From positions 124,001 to 188,000 of the forward strand of contig NZ_JAHUWN010000006.1 of the NCBI RefSeq assembly GCF_019219025.1: a DNA stretch of 64,000 nt, in the 5' to 3' direction. Numbering within the stretch: position 1 is the stretch's first letter; each line of letters starts with the position of its first letter. Below, one piece after another: positions 18,416-26,662 of this stretch. The notes below the pieces were generated by a model, which saw nothing but the letters and a program-made list of their open reading frames with translations, was not told the origin of the DNA and did no database searches. This DNA comes from Bacillus sp. sid0103. Lineage in GTDB: Bacteria; Bacillota; Bacilli; Bacillales_B; DSM-18226. A program made the position numbers and the translations under genes.

Positions 18416-20224
18416 ATGCTGCCACAAAAACGTAAACTACTATCTAGCAAATTATTAATTGTTTTCACTGTTATTTTAGTATTATATAGTTGTTTTAAAA
18501 ATGATAAGATCGTTGAAGCCGCAAAGCCAGACCGAATAGCTCCAACTTCACCTACAAACCTCCATGAAACTGGTATTACTGACACAACCATTTCGTTAGT
18601 TTGGAATAATTCCACCGATAATACAGGTGTCACTGGTTATGACATTTACCAAGATAATAGATACATAGGGAATGTTGCTTCCACCCAGTATGTGGCTAAG
18701 AATCTGACTCCGAATACCTCCTATAGTTTTTTTATTAAAGCAAGGGATGCGCGAGGAAATCTTTCGAATCCCAGTAATCTCATTCAAGTTACAACGAATC
18801 CTAAGACATCGATGGACCAACCTCCCCAAGTCAGTGAAATCCAAGTTTCTCCTATTGCGAGTGATGGGAAGACAGTAAGTGGAACCGTTACTTTGTCAGT
18901 AAATGCGAGCGATGATAAAGGAATTAGTAAGGTTGAGTTTTATAGTAATAATGGCGGCTATTTAATCCGCTCGCTATCAACCGCTCCTTATACAGTGAAT
19001 TGGGCTACGAATCCATGGGTGGCTGATGGAGAACAAATAGTAAAAGTCGTTGCTTACGACACTGCAAATCAAACAGCTCAAGTTTCTAGAACGATTCTAG
19101 TAAATAATTCCGTTACTCCAGTACCAACAGAATATAAAACAGTGGGTTATTTTGCAGGTTGGGCTACCTACTCGAATTATCAAGTTACCGATATTGATGC
19201 TAGTAAACTCACTCATTTGAATTATGCATTTGCTAATATTTCTGCTGATGGAAAAATAGAAGTGGGCGACCCATGGGCCGATATTGAACAATCATTTCCC
19301 GGTGATACAGCAGATCAGCCTTATAAAGGGAATTTCTATCAATTAACGAAACTTAAACAACAATATCCACATTTAAAAACCTTAATCTCAGTCGGCGGCT
19401 GGTCATGGTCGGACAACTTTTCGGATGTTGCATTAACCGATCAATCCCGAACCATCTTTGCAGATAGTTGTCTGCAATTTATCTTAAAATATGGATTTGA
19501 TGGAATCGATTTGGATTGGGAATATCCAGTTGCTGGAGGAGAAGCGGGAAATAGTAATCGTCCTGAGGATAAGCAAAATTTTACACTTTTAATCAAGAAA
19601 ATCAGAGAAACGTTAGATGCTCAAAGTTTAAAGGATGGAAACACGTATTTATTAACGATAGCTGGTGGGGCAAACAAAGGCTACGTAGCAAATACGGAAT
19701 TAAACCTGCTTCAACAGTATGTGGATTACATCCAGCTCATGACTTATGATTTTCATGGATCTTGGGATACATTGACAGGGATAAATGCTCCGTTATATCG
19801 GGATCCGGAGTCTAGATTTTCAGAATTTAGTGTTCAAGATGCTGTACAGATGTATATCAATAGTGGGGTGCCTGCGAATAAACTCGTTATGGGTATTCCT
19901 TTCTACGGAAGAGTTTACAACCAAGTAACCAATACGAATAATGGTTTATATCAGTCGTTTACGGGTGGAGGATCGGCTGTCAGTTATGGACAAATAGAAG
20001 CAAGTTACCTTAACAAAAACGCATTTACTCGTTTTTGGGAGCCTGATTCCAAAGTGCCTTGGCTGTTTAATGGTTCTCAATTTATTAGTTATGATGATAC
20101 CGAATCGATTGGATATAAAACCTCTTTGATTAAGTCGATGGGGCTGGGAGGAGCCATGATGTGGGAACTAAGCCAAGATCCCAATAAGGTGTTATTAAGC
20201 AAGATTAATAATGATTTAAGATAA
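18416..20224 (+). CDS. Secreted GH18 chitinase with FnIII and Ig-like domains
   Basis: Extracellular glycoside hydrolase family 18 enzyme (about 602 residues), expected to cut chitin. The order is signal/anchor segment (residues 10-30), fibronectin type III domain (about 45-130, TSPTNLHETGITDTTISLVW), an Ig-like bacterial domain (about 140-235), then the GH18 barrel with SVGGWSWS near 325 and the catalytic DGIDLDWE at 362-369 (acid Glu369). The barrel ends with GAMMWELSQDPN. AWA-type cleavage is unclear: LYSC resembles a weak lipobox, and VEAA a signal peptidase I site. An ATG 21 bp upstream lacks a ribosome site; GGGAGAG precedes the chosen one. It has no partner genes. Confidence 0.93.
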   Translation: MLPQKRKLLSSKLLIVFTVILVLYSCFKNDKIVEAAKPDRIAPTSPTNLHETGITDTTISLVWNNSTDNTGVTGYDIYQDNRYIGNVASTQYVAKNLTPNTSYSFFIKARDARGNLSNPSNLIQVTTNPKTSMDQPPQVSEIQVSPIASDGKTVSGTVTLSVNASDDKGISKVEFYSNNGGYLIRSLSTAPYTVNWATNPWVADGEQIVKVVAYDTANQTAQVSRTILVNNSVTPVPTEYKTVGYFAGWATYSNYQVTDIDASKLTHLNYAFANISADGKIEVGDPWADIEQSFPGDTADQPYKGNFYQLTKLKQQYPHLKTLISVGGWSWSDNFSDVALTDQSRTIFADSCLQFILKYGFDGIDLDWEYPVAGGEAGNSNRPEDKQNFTLLIKKIRETLDAQSLKDGNTYLLTIAGGANKGYVANTELNLLQQYVDYIQLMTYDFHGSWDTLTGINAPLYRDPESRFSEFSVQDAVQMYINSGVPANKLVMGIPFYGRVYNQVTNTNNGLYQSFTGGGSAVSYGQIEASYLNKNAFTRFWEPDSKVPWLFNGSQFISYDDTESIGYKTSLIKSMGLGGAMMWELSQDPNKVLLSKINNDLR

Positions 20225-20332
20225 AAAATTAGTTTCTTTTGTTTGGCGGGAGTTAGTTGGATAGGGGTGATCCCCAACTGTATACATAAAAAAACTCTAG
20301 TCGAATATGGATTAAACCATGGAGGTGTTCAC

Positions 20333-20782
20333 TTGGAAACAATCCGAAATATGTATGAACATTTAAATTGGTCTAATCAACGAATTTTAGAAACCTTGGA
20401 AAATATGGAAGGGGAGAACAAACAGGTTACCAATCTATTCTCACATATCCTTCTGGCAGAACAGGTGTGGTTTACTAGGTTAATAGGTTCAGATAGTTCA
20501 AACTTACCTATCTGGGCAGAAGTCCATTTAGAAACTTGTTCAGAATTGGCTAACCGAAATAATCAAAACTTTAAAGGATTCCTTACGGGTTTAACTAACC
20601 CAGCTCTCGAAAAGATCGTGTCCTATAGAAATAGTAAAGGTATAGAGTTTAATAATTCAGTAAGGGACATCTTGACCCATGTTGCACTACATGGTCAATA
20701 TCACCGAGGACAAATCAATCTTCTTCTAAGGGCCAATGATACCGAGCCTGTTAACGTAGACTTTATTACTTTTAAGAGATGA
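20333..20782 (+). CDS. DinB-like family protein
   Basis: A 149-residue four-helix bundle protein of the DinB/YfiT type. The metal-binding histidines of the fold are visible in LFSHILLAEQVWF (His46 region) and in ILTHVALHGQYHRGQINLLLR near residue 125. Family members bind a divalent metal and some are bacillithiol-dependent transferases; the substrate here is unknown. A longer frame opens at 20243, but GGAGG seven bases before the TTG at 20333 decides the start. Confidence 0.85.
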   Translation: METIRNMYEHLNWSNQRILETLENMEGENKQVTNLFSHILLAEQVWFTRLIGSDSSNLPIWAEVHLETCSELANRNNQNFKGFLTGLTNPALEKIVSYRNSKGIEFNNSVRDILTHVALHGQYHRGQINLLLRANDTEPVNVDFITFKR

Positions 20783-20857
20783 GTGTAGGTAAACCAGTCC
20801 TACATTAAGGGAAGACGAATAAAAGCCACCAATACTATGTAAAACTAGGACTGAGTT

Positions 20858-20908
20858 AAAAAATGAGTGTTTCATCGGTGTCAGGCACCATGAAACACTC
20901 ATTTTTTT
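20858..20908 (+). terminator. Long hairpin with dispersed GGTGTCAGGCACC motif as loop
   Basis: AAATGAGTGTTTCAT / ATGAAACACTCATTT is a perfect 15-bp stem followed by seven T residues. The loop is almost exactly the 13-bp dispersed palindrome (20877-20889). It probably ends the DinB-like transcript. Confidence 0.8.
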
Positions 20909-21038
20909 CTTGCTGGTTATATTACTATGATTACTTGCTTAGGTTTTGAAGTTGCAAAAAATATACAAAGTTTTGTATAAAAATAAATACAAATACATCC
21001 AAATTTATTGAAAGTAGTAGATTTAATCAAACAAATTA

Positions 21039-21052
21039 TGAAAACGCTTACT
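21039..21052 (+). promoter_or_regulatory. cre-like CcpA site upstream of glnA paralog
   Basis: TGAAAACGCTTACT fits the cre consensus TGWAARCGYTWNCW at every position. Its centre is about 84 bp upstream of the predicted start point, a position where CcpA usually activates rather than blocks. The functional sign is inference. Confidence 0.65.
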
Positions 21053-21093
21053 AAAAAATCAGCATAAATATTCAAAAAAATCACTAAAAAAGA

Positions 21094-21122
21094 TTGTCAA
21101 ACTATTCTTTTTTTATTATAAT
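21094..21122 (+). promoter_or_regulatory. Sigma-A promoter of glnA paralog
   Basis: TTGTCA at 21094-21099, a 17-bp spacer, and perfect TATAAT at 21117-21122. Transcription should start near 21129, giving a 44-base leader. Confidence 0.85.
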
Positions 21123-21133
21123 CTATTTATTGA

Positions 21134-21150
21134 TGTAACAAAATATAACA
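21134..21150 (+). promoter_or_regulatory. GlnR/TnrA operator
   Basis: TGTAACAAAATATAACA is an exact match to TGTNA-N7-TNACA, the GlnR/TnrA box of bacilli. It lies at about +5 to +21, just downstream of the -10. Binding there would repress, as expected for a nitrogen-regulated glutamine synthetase. Confidence 0.85.
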
Positions 21151-21172
21151 TGAAATTGCGAGGTAATGTAAC

Positions 21173-22537
21173 ATGACAAATACACTAGTTTCAAATGCGA
21201 CTGTAGCCGCAACTACTCTTGAACAAATTAAAGAAACGATCAAAGAAAAAAGTGTTGAACTATTACACTTGCAATTTGTTGATATTGAAGGGATCTTAAA
21301 GCACGTTACGGTTACAAGCGAGCAATTAGAAGATGTAGTAGAAGGAAAAATGATGTTTGATGGCTCGTCTATTAAAGGTTTTTCACCTATTCATAAATCG
21401 GACCTTTATCTGCAACCAGATTTAGCTACCTTTGCGGTTCTTCCTTGGACCGTAGAAGAGGGTTATGCTGAAGCTAGATTCCTATGTTCTGTAAAGAACG
21501 CAGACGGATCACTATTTGAAGGAGATACAAGAAATGTTCTCAAGAAAACAGTGGAGCGTGCTGCTAATCATGGGTACACGATTTCAGTTGGTCCTGAGTT
21601 AGAATTTTTCCTTTTTAAAACGGATGAAAATGGATATGCAACACAAGAACTTGGTGATAAAGCAGGCTATTTTGAACCATCTCCACATGACCTTGGCGAG
21701 CGTGTTCGTTTAGAAATTTACAGAGCCTTAAAAGCAATGGGCTTCACAATTGAAGCTTCACACCATGAAGTGGCTGAAGGACAACATGAAATTAACTTTA
21801 AATATGCGGATGTATTAACTGCAGCTGATCTATCCACTACATATAAATGGGTCGTGAAGACGGTTGCGAAGAAATTCGGAATGCATGCTACATTTATGCC
21901 AAAGCCGGTATTCGGAATCAACGGTTCAGGTATGCACGTGAATATGTCATTCTTTAAAGGAAGCGAAAATGCATTTTTTGATCCATCCGATGAGTTACAA
22001 TTATCTGAAAAAGCGTATCATTTCATTGCAGGTGTCCTAGAAAACGTGAAGAGCTTTACGGCAGTAACAAACCCGCTAGTAAACTCTTATAAGCGTTTAG
22101 TGCCAGGCTATGAAGCTCCTTGTTATATTGCATGGTCAGCATCTAACCGTTCAGCGCTAATTCGTATTCCTGCAAAAAAAGGTCTAGCGACACGTGTAGA
22201 ATTACGCTGTCCAGATCCATCAGCTAACCCTTACTTAACGTTTGCAGTTATTGCCTCTGCAGGTTTAGATGGAATCGAACAAGGACTACAAGCGCCAGCA
22301 CCAATCAATGAAGATATCTTCCATATGACGGAAGAGGAAAGAGCCTTCTTAGGCATTGATAACCTGCCTGGTAGTTTAGCAGAATCAATTAAAGAATTAG
22401 AAGCAGGAGAGATTGCTGCTAAAACACTAGGTGAGCACGTATACGGCGAGTACGTTTCATTGAAGAAATCAGAATGGGACAGCTACCGTACAGCTGTTCA
22501 CACATGGGAAATTGATAACTATCATTCTAAATTCTAA
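21173..22537 (+). CDS. glnA: Glutamine synthetase type I, stand-alone paralog
   Basis: GSI-alpha type glutamine synthetase (454 residues) making glutamine from glutamate, ammonia and ATP. Metal- and substrate-binding stretches are complete: MMFDGSSIKGF (61-70), GPELEFFLF near 143, NGSGMHVNMSF near 246, SYKRLVPGYEAPCY near 310 and NRSALIRIPA near 325. The N-terminus is about 10 residues longer than B. subtilis GlnA. The position of Arg62 of B. subtilis GlnA, needed for glutamine feedback inhibition, is Pro72 here, and the following EE is HK. It is not next to glnR, so it is probably a second glutamine synthetase. Promoter, GlnR box and terminator are all private. Confidence 0.93.
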   Translation: MTNTLVSNATVAATTLEQIKETIKEKSVELLHLQFVDIEGILKHVTVTSEQLEDVVEGKMMFDGSSIKGFSPIHKSDLYLQPDLATFAVLPWTVEEGYAEARFLCSVKNADGSLFEGDTRNVLKKTVERAANHGYTISVGPELEFFLFKTDENGYATQELGDKAGYFEPSPHDLGERVRLEIYRALKAMGFTIEASHHEVAEGQHEINFKYADVLTAADLSTTYKWVVKTVAKKFGMHATFMPKPVFGINGSGMHVNMSFFKGSENAFFDPSDELQLSEKAYHFIAGVLENVKSFTAVTNPLVNSYKRLVPGYEAPCYIAWSASNRSALIRIPAKKGLATRVELRCPDPSANPYLTFAVIASAGLDGIEQGLQAPAPINEDIFHMTEEERAFLGIDNLPGSLAESIKELEAGEIAAKTLGEHVYGEYVSLKKSEWDSYRTAVHTWEIDNYHSKF

Positions 22538-22543
22538 TTTAAT

Positions 22544-22590
22544 AAGCGGGACAGCAGGGCTGATAACAGTCCTAGTTGCCCGCTTTTTTT
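22544..22590 (+). terminator. Terminator of glnA paralog
   Basis: AAGCGGG(A)CA ... GCCCGCTT arms around a long loop containing CAGGGC/GTCCTAG, followed by TTTTTTT. Confidence 0.8.
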
Positions 22591-22597
22591 AATGAAA

Positions 22598-22626
22598 AGG
22601 ACAGGCTCTAATAAGAGACTGTCCTC
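22598..22626 (-). terminator. Terminator of the small membrane protein gene
   Basis: On the minus strand, AGGACAGTCTC / GAGCCTGTCCT is followed by TTTTCATT, about 60 bp past the stop at 22687. Confidence 0.55.
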
Positions 22627-22686
22627 CAGTAGTGGTTCCTTGCACAAAATTTAATATTCCAAGCTTGATTAATCCTGCATGCTATT

Positions 22687-22920
22687 TCACTTACAGTGAT
22701 GCCATGCCTTCTTGAATACGCATAATCCGAAGATAAGGAATGCAAGGAATCCAATTAAAGCGATAAGGAATTTTAAAACGGTAACAATTAAACCACTTAG
22801 TCCGATTATTCCAAGCAAGAGAGTCACCCAGCCCAATGCTACAAACAATATCCAAATGGCACCTGTTAAAAATCCAAGAAAAATCCCAAAAATGCCACTG
22901 GAAGAATGGTTAGTACCCAT
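22687..22920 (-). CDS. Small hydrophobic membrane protein
   Basis: 77 residues, almost wholly hydrophobic, with two to three membrane segments (about 8-25, 28-46 and 50-70) and a basic tail KKAWHHCK. AGGGGGTGA seven bases before the ATG supports real translation. A complementary frame on the other strand (22712-22924) is its shadow. No family was recognised. Its position downstream of and facing glnA carries no obvious meaning. Confidence 0.75.
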   Translation of the reverse strand: MGTNHSSSGIFGIFLGFLTGAIWILFVALGWVTLLLGIIGLSGLIVTVLKFLIALIGFLAFLIFGLCVFKKAWHHCK

Positions 22921-23376
22921 CTGATTTCACCCCCTGTCCTAGTTTGTTCACCAACATTGTATGCGGTTTTTTTAAAAAATGTTTTATGAAAATAGAAAAA
23001 GAGGCGATTGTCCTAAAGCCGTCCTTTTTGAAAAAATATGAACAATAATTATAAAAATATTATTATAATTCGTGTTTTGTATTAATTGTTTGCTTGAAAT
23101 ACATAAAATTGTAGGTTTGTACAATAAAATAACAAACATTGCACAAGGAGTGAAAATGTTTGATTGATTTAAATATAGTGTAAAAAATATTATGTGAAAT
23201 GGGGATGAAGTTCCAGATGAAGAATCGTTGGCTCAAAGCTATTTCAGCAGTTGGGATACATATATCACATTGTGATGTATTTCACAAAATGTTCAAGATT
23301 AGGATGGTTACCGTGCGTAATATCGTTGTATATTATCACTATAGTTATATTGTTTATATTGCTAGGGGGATTACGA
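22921..23376. other. 456-bp intergenic region with a Fnr/Crp-type box
   Basis: This AT-rich divergent region separates the small membrane protein from the DoxX-like gene. Apart from the TGTGA-N6-TCACA site at 23271-23286, only a three-codon frame with a ribosome site at about 23143 (GGAGTGAAAATG) is visible, which is probably vestigial. Confidence 0.5.
23271..23286 (+). promoter_or_regulatory. Fnr/Crp-family operator TGTGATGTATTTCACA
   Basis: A perfect TGTGA-N6-TCACA palindrome, the known target of Bacillus Fnr, about 98 bp before the DoxX-like start. TTG / ACAA flanks extend the symmetry slightly. Candidate -10 hexamers are TAATAT (23318) and TATTAT (23331); neither gives the ideal -41.5 spacing. 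Confidence 0.6.
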
Positions 23377-24372
23377 ATGAAAAAGATATTACAGATTTTA
23401 CTAACATTTGGGCTTATTATGACACCTTTTTTTGCGCAAGCACATGTGAAATGGTTCACAAAAGTAGTGCCGCATAAGGAGTCCATTGAACATATATTAT
23501 CACCCATGTTTATATATTTAACTTTAGTTGCGGCTATTGTTTTAGCCACATTAACATTGATCATTCCAAAAATGGCTGAATGGGAACCAGTGAAAAAAAT
23601 GGAGAACTGGCTCTCCGGGTTAAGAAAGTACTCTAGGTATTTATTAAAATATGGGACTGCCGTTGCGTTGATGATTCAAATGCTGAATGGAACTCTATTT
23701 GCTCCTGAGTTCCATGTTGGTAGTACGATCATTACTGTATTAACATGGGTTACGATTGGATTTTTATTGATTCCGCATCATATCTCAACAAAAATTGGTG
23801 CTTCCATTTTATTCGGATTATTTATTTATGTAACGATTCATCATGGCATTTTCTATATGTTAGATTACGGGTTTTACGTAGCCATTATCGGTGTTTTAAT
23901 GGTAGGAAATACAAAACTGGAGAAGGCAGGGTTCCCATTTCTTTATTTAGGGACAGGGTTATCACTCAGCTGGGTAGCCGTTGAAAAATGGGTATATCCA
24001 GGAATGGCTTTAGATATAGTCACAAACCATCATGTGCCTACATTTGGCTTCGAACCAGGTTTGTTTGTAGTGATGGCAGCATTTATTGAGTTTGTCGTGG
24101 GCTATTTGTTAGTTGTCGGTATCTTAAATCGTGTGTTAGGTTTTGTGGTAACAGGCATTTTTATCTCAACCACAATGCTCTTTGGAATGACAGAAGTCAT
24201 AGGCCATTTCATGATTCATATTGTATTGATTATCTTCATTATAGAAGGTGTATCATTCTATAATCCGCCAATCAAAATGCATAAAACGAAATCAGATCAA
24301 TTTATCTTCGTATTTTTAAACTTCATTTTTGTTCTAGCAACCTTTTTATTAATTTACTATCGTTTTGCTTAA
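23377..24372 (+). CDS. Polytopic membrane protein, DoxX-like
   Basis: 331 residues with an N-terminal signal-like segment ending AQAHVKWFT and about nine further hydrophobic segments. It repeats charged/His-rich turns (HHISTK, HHGIFYM, NHHVPTFGFEP) and contains VAVEKWVYPGMALDIV, which reminds me of DoxX-type quinone-linked membrane proteins. That family call is tentative. The frame is open from 23251, but GGGGG seven bases before the ATG at 23377 and the start MKKILQILL suit a signal peptide. A Fnr-type box upstream would fit a role under low oxygen. It is a single-gene unit. Confidence 0.7.
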   Translation: MKKILQILLTFGLIMTPFFAQAHVKWFTKVVPHKESIEHILSPMFIYLTLVAAIVLATLTLIIPKMAEWEPVKKMENWLSGLRKYSRYLLKYGTAVALMIQMLNGTLFAPEFHVGSTIITVLTWVTIGFLLIPHHISTKIGASILFGLFIYVTIHHGIFYMLDYGFYVAIIGVLMVGNTKLEKAGFPFLYLGTGLSLSWVAVEKWVYPGMALDIVTNHHVPTFGFEPGLFVVMAAFIEFVVGYLLVVGILNRVLGFVVTGIFISTTMLFGMTEVIGHFMIHIVLIIFIIEGVSFYNPPIKMHKTKSDQFIFVFLNFIFVLATFLLIYYRFA

Positions 24373-24396
24373 CTGAATTTAATATTAATCGGGAAG

Positions 24397-24429
24397 CGAT
24401 ACTTCAAGATTGAAGTATCGTTCTTTTTC
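24397..24429 (+). terminator. Terminator of DoxX-like gene
   Basis: CGATACTTCAA / TTGAAGTATCG perfect 11-bp stem followed by TTCTTTTTC. Confidence 0.85.
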
Positions 24430-24564
24430 ATAGAATGAAAGGACGTGCAGGTTTCAAATATAACCATTATTTGTTAATATTTAAGTGAGTCATTCTTTAT
24501 TGGTTCAAAAGAATATTTTCCCTTCACAAATATCGAATCATAATTGGTAGAGAGGAGGATCTTT

Positions 24565-25638
24565 ATGAAATTACATACGAATTTATGTGAAATACTTGAT
24601 ATTACTTATCCGATCATTCAAGCGGGTATGGCTGGAGGTCCAACGACCGTGGACCTTGTTGCCAATGTTTCGAACGCTGGAGCTTTAGGGACTTTGGGTG
24701 CGGCGTATATGAAGCCTGAGGAAATTAGAATGGCCATCAGAGAAATTAAGAAGCGGACAACGAAACCTTTTGCAGTAAACTTGTTTTGTACCAATTGGAG
24801 CGATCAATATGAGGGGGTGGAAAAGTCACAAAAAGTACTTAATGCCATTAGAGGAAAGTTAGGTATGGAAACTTCGGAACACCACGTAGTGACGAACAAC
24901 TTTTTTGAAGAACAGTTTAAAATATTAATAGAAGAAAAAGTACCTGTCATTTCTACTGCGTTCGGTGTCCTTCCTAAAGATAAAATGACTGTAGCAAAGC
25001 AGTATAACATCATCATTACTTCCATGGTAACAACTGTTCAGGAAGCACTGTTTGCTGAGGAAAATGGAACAGATATTATCATTGCCCAGGGAAGTGACGC
25101 AGGAGGACACCGCGGGACATTTGAAATTGAAAAAAACACCTATGGGGCAACAGTCGGTACCTTTTCGCTAGTCCCTCAGATTGTCGATGCTGCATCAGTG
25201 CCTGTTGTTGCTGCAGGGGGCATCATGGATAGCCGAGGTCTAGTTGCTGCCATAGCTTTAGGTGCCCAAGGGGTACAAATGGGGACCGCTTTCTTAACGA
25301 CGACTGAGTCGGGGGCTCACCCCGTATACAAACAAGCTCTACTGAATAGTACGGAAGAAAGTACCGTGATAACGAAAGTTTTTTCCGGACGTCCGGCAAG
25401 GGGAATTAAAAATACATTTATACAAGCCTATTATGACGCCAAAATCTCCCCAGCGGATTTCCCAACACAAAATACCATGACCAATGATATCCGTAGACAT
25501 GCAGCTTTGCAAAATAATCCCGAATATATGTCACTATGGGCAGGGCAGGCTACAAGACTATTACAAAACGAAATACCAGCAGGTAAACTTATTCATGATG
25601 TAATGGAAGGGGCCAAACGGTTACTATCTTCCAATTAA
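24565..25638 (+). CDS. Nitronate monooxygenase
   Basis: An FMN-dependent TIM-barrel enzyme (357 residues) that oxidises nitronates such as propionate-3-nitronate. Family marks are ITYPIIQAGMAGG at the start, PFAVNLF near residue 67, QGSDAGGHRG with the conserved His near 175, VVAAGGIMDSRG near 215, and GAQGVQMGTAFL. A TTG at 24544 extends the frame by seven codons, but GAGGAGG lies within that extension and points to the ATG at 24565. It is a single-gene unit; the shared terminator separates it from the facing yqcI-like gene. Confidence 0.9.
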   Translation: MKLHTNLCEILDITYPIIQAGMAGGPTTVDLVANVSNAGALGTLGAAYMKPEEIRMAIREIKKRTTKPFAVNLFCTNWSDQYEGVEKSQKVLNAIRGKLGMETSEHHVVTNNFFEEQFKILIEEKVPVISTAFGVLPKDKMTVAKQYNIIITSMVTTVQEALFAEENGTDIIIAQGSDAGGHRGTFEIEKNTYGATVGTFSLVPQIVDAASVPVVAAGGIMDSRGLVAAIALGAQGVQMGTAFLTTTESGAHPVYKQALLNSTEESTVITKVFSGRPARGIKNTFIQAYYDAKISPADFPTQNTMTNDIRRHAALQNNPEYMSLWAGQATRLLQNEIPAGKLIHDVMEGAKRLLSSN

Positions 25639-25672
25639 TTACTGAATAAACACAAAGAATATACTTATGGTT

Positions 25673-25700
25673 AAAAAAGCGCAGATTCCTGCGCTTTTTT
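25673..25700. terminator. Bidirectional terminator
   Basis: AAAAAAGCGCAG / CTGCGCTTTTTT with a 4-base loop. It serves both the nitronate monooxygenase gene and the converging YqcI-like gene. Confidence 0.9.
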
Positions 25701-25708
25701 GCGTGTGG

Positions 25709-26464
25709 TTAATCAACATTCTTTTTTAATAATGAATGAAAGGGACACTTCGATAATGAGGCATCATCATCACGTAAAAAATATTGCCTCCACTCGTAAT
25801 TGTCATTATTCCCATAACTATTTAAATCAGGATGTATACGAATCGAATCATAATTTTCTAGTCTTTTTCGAACCTTAGCTTTTATACTTTTTGCAAACGT
25901 TTCATTTCTATTGAATTCTTGTAATACCCATCTAGGTGTGATCGCTAGCATAAAGTTGTCAAAGTGTCTGCTTTTCCTATTTTGGTGGGCAGGTGTCGCG
26001 CAATACATAAAGTACTGCTCGCCATGAAAACAGAACTCCCAAATCGGATTGTGCGGGTCGAGTGGTATGTGATTCGGCCAATCCATCCCGTCCTTTTTGG
26101 ATAGATCACTTAACTGCTGCCAGAATAATTGCTCAAACATTTCTACCGTATACGTGTCTTTCAAGTCTGGTGGTGTTTCATAAAAAATAATAAGCGAGGT
26201 ATAGTTCCCATAATCTCTAGAAGTTTTCGTGTAGTCACTAAGTAAAGCAGCAACCTCTTCTATGGTAGAAGGAAGCTTGGGATCCCCTGCAAACCCGTAA
26301 CGGATGTGGTTCTTTGTAAATCCTATCGTGGCGGGTATACAGGGGAAGGGCCTTTTTTCATCCGTTATTTTCGCTTTAAATTTCTCTAGAGCTGTTCGTT
26401 CCCATTGTTGGAGTTGGGGGCGTAGTAAAGGGGTATCATGAAAGAGTGTTTTTATTTTAATCAC
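25709..26464 (-). CDS. YqcI/YcgG family protein
   Basis: A roughly 250-residue soluble protein. I recognise it as YqcI/YcgG by FPCIPATIGFTKNHIRYGFAG, the FYETPPDL strand, PLDPHNPIWEFCFHGEQYFMYCATPAHQNRKSRHF and the C-terminal RDDDASLSKCPFH. Related sequences are sometimes annotated as haem-containing peroxygenase-like; the biochemical role is uncertain. The start is odd: the only in-frame standard codon is a GTG (26464) that overlaps the AGGAGGTGA ribosome site. An ATA three codons later sits at the ideal distance, so the true start may be non-canonical. Confidence 0.85.
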   Translation of the reverse strand: MIKIKTLFHDTPLLRPQLQQWERTALEKFKAKITDEKRPFPCIPATIGFTKNHIRYGFAGDPKLPSTIEEVAALLSDYTKTSRDYGNYTSLIIFYETPPDLKDTYTVEMFEQLFWQQLSDLSKKDGMDWPNHIPLDPHNPIWEFCFHGEQYFMYCATPAHQNRKSRHFDNFMLAITPRWVLQEFNRNETFAKSIKAKVRKRLENYDSIRIHPDLNSYGNNDNYEWRQYFLRDDDASLSKCPFHSLLKKNVD

Positions 26465-26662
26465 CTCCTAATGGCTCATACAGTATATTCATGGGTGGAT
26501 GAGGGAGGTGAATGTTCGAACCAATATGGGCGGAGGGTGTATCATTTTGTTTTAAAAGTTTCTTCTAGGGTGTATTTCCTACCACTATGTTGATTAATAT
26601 AGTAAAATAAGATGGATCGATATGAAGTAAAAGAAGAAATTCAAACGTGTGGAGGATCTAAG

